Assembly (NCBI GenBank): GCA_030512335.1
Contig: JAULSU010000002.1
Coordinates: 4,216,001-4,280,000 of the forward strand
Direction of reading: 5' to 3'
Length of the DNA stretch: 64,000 bases
DNA from: Immersiella caudata
Taxonomy: Eukaryota; Ascomycota; Sordariomycetes; Sordariales; Lasiosphaeriaceae
Below are positions 56,357 to 64,000 of this stretch, one piece after another (positions within the stretch are counted from its first letter, which is position 1; every line of letters starts with the position of its first letter). Position numbers and translations under genes: made by a program. Under the pieces are notes generated by a model, which had not been told where the DNA came from, did no database searches, and saw only the letters and a program-made list of their open reading frames with translations.

Positions 56357-58529
56357 CTGTTACCACCATGTCAGCAACTCTTTCAAACGGAGCAACATCA
56401 GAATCAAAACTCACCTGGTACTGGTTGGAGGCCCTCATGTTCTTGACAATCTCTTCTGCCTTGGCTTCGGGAATGCCGCGCTCGTCGGACAAAATCTGTG
56501 CAAGCACAGTGTTGACTTCGCGGGCCATGTTAGCGGCATCACCGCAAACATAAAAGTACGCCTTCTGCTCCAACAGCTCGTTGATCTCTTTGGATCGCTC
56601 CTTGAGACGGTGCTGAACATAGACCTTCTTGGGCCCCTCGCGGGAGAAAGCCAAGACGAGCTCAAATTTGTCACCCAAAACTTCCTTCGCCTCCTGTATT
56701 TTTGTTAGTCATGCTTGTTATGGGGGTGTAAGCTGAGATATACGAACCTGCCACTCCTTGTCATACAGAAAGTCTTCGTGTGATTTCCTGCACCCAAAGA
56801 ACAAAATTGTTTTCCCGACAGTCTCGCCATTCTCAACCTGCTTCTTTCGCTCGCGGACGAAACCTCTAAAGGGGGCAACACCAGTTCCGGGACCAATGCA
56901 AATGATAGGCTTTGTTGGGTCAGAAGGAAGCTTGAAGTTAGAGTGGCGAACGTGGACGGGAACATGGACACCATCGTAGCGATTCCTGGGGCCGGTGATT
57001 TCATAGGTCAAGCCAAAGGGGGTAGGGTTGGGCTCGCCATTCTGCTTCTCCTTTAGAGCCAAAAGGTAATTGGTGGCGACACCCCTGAATGGGTCCTCAC
57101 GGCCGGGGAGATGCTGACTTTCGACAACAGCGGTGATGGAGATCATCTTGGGCTGCTCTAGAGAGGAGGACGAAATGGAATAGTAACGGGGCTGGAGCTT
57201 GGTGACACCTTCGATCAGTGCGGAAAAGGGGACGTTGGTCCAGGGCTTGCCCTTGCTAACGCTCTTCAGAACTCTGGCGATGTTTAGATGGTGGATGTTG
57301 ACCTTCTCGTGGAAGTAGTCCTTGTCGCCACCGAGCTTGGTCATCTCGGCCTTGGACTCCTCATCCGGAGCGAAAGCAGCGAGAGTGGCGAGGAATTGAC
57401 GGGAGACAGGGGCGCAGATTTCCATGTGGTAGCGAACGATGGCGTCGAATGTGGTGGGAGTTGGGAAGGGCACCTTCGCGGTGGGCTCGAGTGCCTTGAC
57501 GCTGATAACCTTGTTGCGCTTTTCTGTGAGGCCGAGAATATCCAAGAAGCGGTCAACCTCCTCGCCGGGGTTCGTGGGCCATACAGCGATGTGGTCACCG
57601 GTCTGGTAGGTCAGGTTGGAGCCGCTGATATCGATTTCCATGTGCAGGCAGTTACGGTCCTTGACGTTGAATAGCTCGTAGGAGGTGGCGATGGGCGCGA
57701 TGTACGGGTTGTGGGCGTTGAACGGCCCCTTGGGAGTGCCATCGAGATGCATTTTGTTGGGTTCGCCGACGTAGACTTCAGGGGAATCCTTGGTGAGACC
57801 GTCGCGCTCGACAATGCCGAAGATGGGCTCATAGACAGCCTCGCGCTCTTCCAGACCCATCTTCTTCTGGAGGGCAGCCCACATGGGGTCCTTCCAGGCC
57901 AGGAAATCTTCCTCCATGGTACCAGCGCCGTCATCGCCCTCACCAGCCTCTCCGATACGGTGAGCGCCGAGCTTCTCGAGCGCCTTGTTGACGTTGCGGA
58001 CCATCGAGTTGTAGTGCTCATAAGTATTGTTGCCGAGACCGAAAGCGACGTAGTTGAGGTTACCAAGTGGTGGATCATTGCCTTCGGAGAAGTTGACATC
58101 CTCACCCATGATGAACTCGTAGAAGTCGACGGCGTTATCGGTCGGCTCGCCCTCACCATAGGTGGCCAGGACGAACATCACAACCTTATCGCTGGGGATG
58201 GTATCGAGATTGTCGTAGTCGAACTCCTCGAGATCGGCGACCATGGTCTCCAGGCCATAACGGCTCTTGCCTTCCTTGGCGAGTCTCGAAGCGTAGTCCT
58301 CGGCGGTGCCGGTCTGGGATCCGTAGAAAATAATGCAGTTCTTCCCTTCCTCCTCCATCTTCTCAACGATATTTCTGGTCTTTCCGGCCTTGGCGCCATT
58401 GGCGTTTGCGAAGGAGCTGGAGTAGGGGTCTTTGGTGACGCCCCAAGCCTTACCCTTGGTGAAGTAGGCGATGGTGCCCAGCAGCAGCGCTGCCAGGACA
58501 ATAATGTCCAGCGTATCGAGCTCGGCCAT
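56339..58529 (-). CDS. CPR: NADPH-cytochrome P450 reductase
   Basis: ER-anchored diflavin enzyme passing electrons from NADPH through FAD and FMN to P450s, including those of ergosterol synthesis. Exons are 58529-56748, 56693-56415 and 56356-56339, 692 aa, the usual fungal length. An N-terminal anchor covers about residues 8-23 (DIIVLAALLLGTIAYF). The FMN domain has YGSQTGTAEDYA (69-80), LATYGEGEPTDNA and FGLGNNTYEHYN. The FAD motif RYYSISSSS is at 448-456, and the NADPH-binding region has GPGTGVAPFRGF (546-557) and FYVCGDAANMA. The last exon is only 18 nt and encodes EDVWS, the invariant C-terminus with the FAD-stacking Trp. All functional motifs are intact. Confidence 0.97.
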
Positions 58530-61500
58530 GGTGGACGAGTGACCGCGTCTGTTAGTGCGCTAAGGCGGTTGCGCAACCCCAAGATCCGGATGCGCGGCTC
58601 ACGTCGAAGCGATGCGACAGATTTCGGACTCGGATTCGGACTGACTCGGCGGCTTTCGCTGTGCTCGTTGCAATGGCGACAACGAGATGCTCGGCGACGG
58701 AGGTTCGAGCGCTGCTCCGGTCGGCGATCCTAGCCCGGCAGCGTGGTTTATGGGTCCGGACTAAAACCGGGACGGCTAGACGCGCAGAGGCGAAGAAACC
58801 ACCTGTCAACAAAAGTAGACGCCGACAGTGACCGCCGAGGCGAAAAGCAAGAAAGCAACGCGCAACACCGAGGCGCACCAGCAAATACCCAACACGAATG
58901 GTTATTCTGTGTTCAACGAAGAGGAGGAATTAAAGGGGTTGCGAGGCCGGAGAAAGGGGGAGGGGAGAGGTAAACCTGGCCGGTGGAGGAAGCGAGGTGA
59001 AGGCGGAATTTTATCAAGGCGGCCTATTGAAGATAATCGACAGATAACACATGCCGGGGCGGGCCCAAACTAGGGTCCCGACGCCCGGGGTTTGCAACTC
59101 CCCACCGCGGACTTTTGGTGTGCAAATGGCGCCACTCTAACCCACCGCACCCACTGCACCCACCGCACACCACCTCAACCTGCCAACCCGTACTGGGAAC
59201 AAAGGCGGGCCAGAATCGGACAATCCCGCCCTCGGTGCAGGTGGGCGAGCCAACGATGCAACCTGTATCCCATTCAGTCCGACTGGCAGAAGCCCGCCGG
59301 CCATACCGTCCTTGCCTGTGCTGACGGGCGTGGCACGACACAGCACTGCATCTAGGGTACGCTCCACGGCTGACCGTCGACGTTTTTCTTCGAGCCGTTC
59401 AGAGATGCTACGCGGGATCCGAGTCAGAAGCGCCAGGAACGGCTCTGGGAGCCTCGCAGGCTCCCAAACCTGAATCTCGCAGCGTTGCGCCGAGCCCGGC
59501 TACGGCCGGCATGCCTCCGGCAAAGGGGGGGGTTTCGCTGGATGATGATGGCCCATCGTCATCGGTGGCCTTCTGGCTAGATCCATACATAATGCGCAGC
59601 TGCAGCGCTCCCACACATATCCGCATATTTGCCGTCTCCTCGCCCCTCTCCGTTGTCGCGAGGGACAGCGTGGAGCCCCCCCGCTCCTGTTGGAGACCGT
59701 AGGGACCGTGGAGAAGAGGAGATGGAGAAGCGATCTCGACTACTCAGCTAAAACGGGAATTCTTCTGGAGGCGTGCCAGCGCAGCCAGCTTAAACCGTTC
59801 CCCGCCCGTACGGATGGCATCCCGGCGGACCATCACGGCTGAGCACCCGACTACCGGTTGGGGGACGTTCGGGTTTACTTGATTCCTCGGACCCAATGCT
59901 ACGGCAAAACCCTCCGTACTCGTACTCGTTACCAGGTTTACGGGAAGATTGCAAACAACACAACACCAGGCTGACGACATCTTCCAGTCAATGGCAGAAT
60001 TTGGACGCTGTCCTGGGCTTCGCATTCCCAGTTTGGCACGTTTGTGAAGCACGCATCGCGCAGTCCACTATTTGGGAGCCAAATGCAGAGCCAATATGAT
60101 TGCCCAATGCCGACTCGGGGCTGTGTGTGGGGAGGGTCAATTGCAGGCATCCCTGAGCGTATTTTGACGGCAAAGTCTATCGGGAAGCGATGTGTGCACC
60201 GCTTCGTTCCCGGATCCATGAAGCTGGCGGAGTCATTTGCGATTCGGTGCCTCACCTCCAAGAGCGCATCCATCGATCGTCCCTTAATCCTCTGCATCGA
60301 AATGCTAGGGCTTGTTTCCATGCATGAGCACCTTGATGAGCATTGCGAAGCCAAAGGGGCGGTCAATTTGCGAGATGTGGCGACTTGGCAAACTGGTTCC
60401 CCGTTTTGTTGAGTGCTATTCTGAACATCTACGGTCCGTTACGCGGTACAACCGTAAGCAAACCGAATTCCAATCTCCCCTTTTAGCATCTTCTTACGTC
60501 TTGTCTGAGGTTTGGGATGTCTTGGCTCACCGCTCACTTCACATCATCGCCTCGGTGGTTCAGACTGCTATAACCCTAACCCTGGTGCTTCGAGTTGGAC
60601 CACATCCCACCCCTCCCGCCTTTCGAAGTTGTGCATGACGGCGTTCGGCGTTCGAGAAGACTCGCCTGGTTTTGAAAACGCGGCTTGATATGACCATCGA
60701 CATTGCTGATGACAGGGAGCGTTTTGTCTACAGCTCGGAGCCCCGGGCTCGGTTAGTAGCCATTTAGCACGAGCTGAAATTCGTCACGGACACTGGCTGC
60801 TGCTGCTTGAGACCAGCTGTAACAGCCAGGCCATCAAGATGATGGCAATTGAATTCCGTGCGCGTAGGCGGTAAGGGTTCATGCAGGACATCTTGATCTC
60901 CAAATGGTTGGGCGCGGGAGAAGGGACGTGCCTGAGATGGGCAAGAAGCTGCCCCTCATTGGGCCGCCCTGATTGCTGCGCCCTGATAGGTCCCCTGGCG
61001 CCCTTGCAAGCCTGCAGGCGTGACAGGACTCTGCTTGTCGTTGGGCAGGTTGCTCCTTGGATGGATCCCGTTCGTTTTGCCTGTGGTATGGCCTTGTGTC
61101 GCGACATCAATCTGGAACTCCCGATGCCCGTCTGACCGAGCCCGAGTCTCTGTGTCCTCTGCAACACTGGCGCCGCCATTTGCATTCCGCTAGTCTTCGG
61201 GTCGCGAAAATTACGCTGGATGTTGCCGACCGTATCATGAGGAATGCAAGAACTGGACAATGGGTGAGTGCTTAGCGCCTGGGGAGTTTCCCGGTGGCCG
61301 ATCTGCATCAGCGGCGTTGTTCGGCGGCAGTTGCGGTGACGGCGCCTGAAACGTGATGGGTGGCTGCTGGGTGGTCGCCGCCCACGTCGAGGACGCCGCT
61401 TTTCTTACTTTCTGGACCCTTTTGTGCACGCCCGACTCGGGCTTGCGTGGGGTTGGGCAGAATCTTGCTGCTGAGGCTGGCGGCTTTGTCGTCTTCTCGT

Positions 61501-61581
61501 TTCAGCAGTCCGCCTGGTGTGGAGAGTCGACAACGTGGCGATGGATTTGGGTTCGGCATGCTGACCCCCCGCGATTCGTAG
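58530..61581. other. Divergent intergenic region between CPR and the TAO3-like gene
   Basis: About 3 kb without a supportable gene. It contains a CACCGCACC-type repeat cluster (about 59135-59170), an inverted repeat at 59447-59465 and a telomere-like TAACCCTAACCCT at about 60571-60583. It should hold the CPR promoter and the promoter, leader and possibly small first exon(s) of the TAO3-like gene. Confidence 0.45.
59447..59465. repeat. Inverted repeat, 8-bp arms, 3-nt loop
   Basis: GGGAGCCT and AGGCTCCC are exact reverse complements around CGC, seen directly. Short enough to be chance; could form a tight hairpin. Confidence 0.6.
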
Positions 61582-64000
61582 CTCCGTCCCAGTCGACGCT
61601 GCCCGAGCAGAAGTTCTCGCCCCGAATTGTACTGGACGAGGAGAGCGAGGATTGGCAACAGACGCTGAAGCCCGCCGCCCTCCATTCGCGAAGCGTTCCC
61701 CATTCCCGCGAATCATCGATTGAAAAGCTCCAGAGCGCGTCGTCCGGCCACCTCCCGCACAGCCGAGCTCATGCGCCGCCCTCGCGGAGTGGCCTCGGGG
61801 GCGTCATCGAGCGGGCTGTGGACCCGAAAGCATCTTCGTACGGCCATCACCGGCAAACGTCCGTCATCCACGGAATTGGTATCCAGCACTCGAGAAATGG
61901 CAGCCTCGCCAGCTCTGCGTCGAGCCCGCTAAGCCCGCAGATGATCGCCGCCGCTGGTGCATCTCTCGCCGCCGACCGATCGGATATCAATAGCTTCTCG
62001 CGCTTCGAAAGCGAGAGTGGGCCAGGGTCCCGGCCCCCGACGGCGCTGTCAGGCTCAACCGCGGCAGGGCCGAACGTACCTGAGCGGACGTCGTCCGCCA
62101 CCGCGCCCGAAGGCAGAGGGAAGCCAGAAAGGATGCAGAGCGGGAGCGGGAAGCCCCGGCGGGACCATGCACATCAGCATTCGCACTCCTCTCGGCACCA
62201 CAAAGACGAGCAGAAAACGGTCGGAGAGTATGCGCTGCATGTGCTGTTTACCTCCTTTATTGCCCAGGCCGAGGAGAAACTGAATGAATGCATCACGGTC
62301 CCCTTCGATCCGGAGCCCCAGGTCGAGCAAATATGCGGCCCCGGCGTGGACCCCGCCTTCGACCAGCTGGTTGTTGCCCTCGGTCATATTGCGAAGCAGA
62401 AGCCCAAGCCGCTGATTGACTCGATGATGCTGTGGAGGAAGAGCAAGAGCGATGCGGCGAATGAGGCTAGGACCCAGCTTCAGCAATCGCGAAGCTACCC
62501 CGCTGTTGGTCCCTTGCAGCGGCGGAACACTGAGCCAGTGCAGTCGATGGGTGCTGGCGGCGGTCCCGATGGCCTGCCGGGCGGGCAGACGCTGGCCGCT
62601 AAGCAGGAGTATGTTGCCCAAGCAGAGCGCCGATCAACTGTATCCATCTATATACTGTGTCGTGTCCTCATCGAAGTCATGACCCAGAGCACGCTGGCCT
62701 CGATCACTCCCGAGATGGAAGACAAGCTCGAAAACATCATCTTTGGGCAACTCAAGATCTCGGAAACCGAGCAGCTGCTTGTTTCGCCCTTGAAGCTGGC
62801 CAACTGGAACCTATTTGCCCAGTTGCTCGGCGCCATGAGCGACATCAACTTCACGAGTGTGTCGGAACGTTTTGTATCGGATCTCGACCGCTCTTTGCAG
62901 GACTTGTCTACAAAGGGGCAGGCCTCGGTGCGGGACATTGAGAGTAAGATGGAGCTTGTCCTGGGCGGCATGAAGCATCTTCGGATCAAGACGTCGCCGG
63001 AAGAGGCGTGGGACCGATCTTGTGATTTTGTGGCTTCGCTGGGCAAGCTCTTCAGTCGCTCCCATGGGCTGAAAGTGAAATCCGCCTTTTGCCAGGTGCT
63101 CGAAATGTTGTTGCTCCCCATTGCAGCTAAAGCCAGCAACAACGACCTCGCAAACCCAAAGTGGGCCGAAGTGTTGAATACGATCGGGCCTCGACTCGCC
63201 CAGATGTTTGTCAAGCCTCGACATTGGTCATATACGTTTCCTCTAACAGCGACGCTGCTATGCGTCTCTTCGCCCGAGTCTTTCGCAAACCAGTGGCTTC
63301 AGCTCATATATCCGCTCCAACCACGACTGAAAGACCGGTACACCAGGCCGCTCTGCCTTCAAGTCATATCCAGACTGCTCTGGACATATCTTTACCGTAC
63401 CAACGACAACATGACGGGCGTCAACAGAAAACTTGACGAAGTTTTGAAATCAGTCCTGCCCAACACCAAGAGATCATTCAGCGCCATCGACACGGCCGTC
63501 ACCGATCCTCTGATACAAATAATCAGGATCATCGGCTTCAAGCACCCTGAGTACTGCTTCCGGAACATTATCTTTCCCCTCGTAAGCGCCGACCACTTCA
63601 CTTCAAATAAGGAGCTGCGGATAGAGCAGCTTGACCCCGACAGGATGGTAGTAGGAATTCGTGCATTCTTGGCTGTCATGTCAGACCTTGAGAAGGGCGA
63701 GCGACCTCCCTTCCCCCAAATCTATGCACCGGCCCCTTCCCCTGACCGTGGCCCCACTTCCCCTATGCTCAGCTCCCCTCGTGGCATGCCTTCAGGTACC
63801 ACGCCAGTACATATCACTAGCGACGAGAGGCTTTCCAAGCCTGTGCTGGTCTCGTCACTCAGCGATTCAGTCAGGGACTACTACACCAAATTTTGCGAAA
63901 TTCTTGGGAAGATCACCGTCATCTGCGACAGTACCTTTGGTGGGCAAGCAGCGCTGGATGAGAAGTTCAACAGCCCTGGCCCGAAGACACCCATCACCGA
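61582..64000 (+). CDS. TAO3: Cell morphogenesis scaffold, TAO3/PAG1/Furry family, N-terminal part
   Basis: Giant HEAT-like repeat scaffold that works with Mob2 and NDR kinase (the Cbk1/COT1 pathway) in polarity, by family knowledge. The frame is open to the right edge, so only the first ~800 residues are present. After a disordered Ser/His-rich leader (VLDEESEDWQQTLKPAALHS, HAHQHSHSSRHHKDEQK) the conserved block begins at VGEYALHVLFTSFIAQAEEK, then VDPAFDQLVVALGHIAKQKP, VSIYILCRVLIEVMTQ, LKLANWNLFAQLLGAMSDIN and LLWTYLYRTNDNMTGVNRKL. A good acceptor (TGCTGAC branch, ATTCGTAG) precedes 61582, implying an upstream exon I could not identify. Alternatively, ATG 61356 is in the same frame without a stop. 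The 5' end is therefore unresolved. Confidence 0.82.

Noticed and set aside
57711..58733. 340-codon forward-strand open frame opposite CPR
   Set aside because: It lies entirely antisense to the conserved CPR coding sequence; its Leu/Val/Glu-rich composition is what a mirror of GC-rich codons gives. No homology is recognisable.
59938..60412. Overlapping frames of 122-142 codons on both strands near 60.1 kb
   Set aside because: Neither strand shows recognisable motifs, splice extensions or composition typical of the surrounding genes. Treated as chance frames in an intergenic region.
1..64000. tRNA, rRNA and CRISPR-like arrays
   Set aside because: No GTTCGANTC-type B box paired with a plausible A box was found by eye, no rRNA core sequences were recognised, and no regularly spaced repeats are present. 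A tRNA scan would be the decisive test.

Overview
The window is nuclear DNA from a filamentous ascomycete, most likely a Sordariomycete and plausibly Sordariales. The reasons are spliceosomal introns mostly of 48-100 bp with GTANGT donors and CTNAC/CTAAC branch points, G/C-ending codons, long low-complexity Ser/Pro/Gln tails, and fungus-specific gene families. No bacterial operon, rRNA, tRNA, CRISPR array or intact transposon was seen. The species cannot be named from the sequence alone.

Layout. 1-4 kb: two unrecognised forward-strand genes. 4-7.2 kb: a divergent pair, a CUE-AlkB-GRF dioxygenase (-) and the PTS2 receptor PEX7 (+). 7.8-19 kb: a reverse-strand run of mitochondrial DEAD-box helicase MSS116, an unrecognised gene, CUE1, the CCR4-NOT subunit NOT2 and the zinc metallochaperone GTPase ZNG1. 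ZNG1 is divergent from MOB3/phocein (+), a STRIPAK component. 23.3-25.7 kb: a Zn2Cys6 transcription factor (-). 25.7-34.5 kb: an 8.8 kb stretch with no supportable gene, holding a perfect hairpin and short tandem repeats. 34.5-36.4 kb: a membrane-anchored MOSC (mARC-like) protein (+). 36.9-40.6 kb: condensin SMC2 (-). 41.3-42.6 kb: a broken wax-synthase-like MBOAT gene. 43.6-49.4 kb: a LysM-domain protein, ARV1, V-ATPase subunit e (-) and RIO2 kinase. 50.1-52.5 kb: a two-RRM protein (-). 56.3-58.5 kb: NADPH-cytochrome P450 reductase (-). 61.6 kb to the end: the 5' part of a TAO3/PAG1/Furry-type morphogenesis scaffold (+).

The content is mainly core housekeeping: RNA metabolism (MSS116, NOT2, RIO2, the RRM protein), ER and membrane functions (CUE1, ARV1, CPR, V-ATPase e), chromosome condensation, DNA or nucleic-acid dealkylation, peroxisome import, and polarity or STRIPAK signalling. 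There is no biosynthetic cluster logic. Several pairs share short divergent promoters (AlkB/PEX7, ZNG1/MOB3, VMA9/RIO2).

All exon structures were built by hand from splice motifs, reading-frame continuity and recognised protein motifs. Every coding model given as intact keeps an open frame across its junctions. The most unusual observations are an alternative internal first exon (or nested micro-ORF) inside a 591-nt NOT2 intron, the 8.8 kb gene-poor interval with a perfect 13-bp-arm hairpin, the MBOAT pseudogene with two TAG codons that could derive from CAG, and very small exons in ZNG1 (12 nt), CPR (18 nt) and NOT2 (16 nt). I did not find a clear new multi-gene system.
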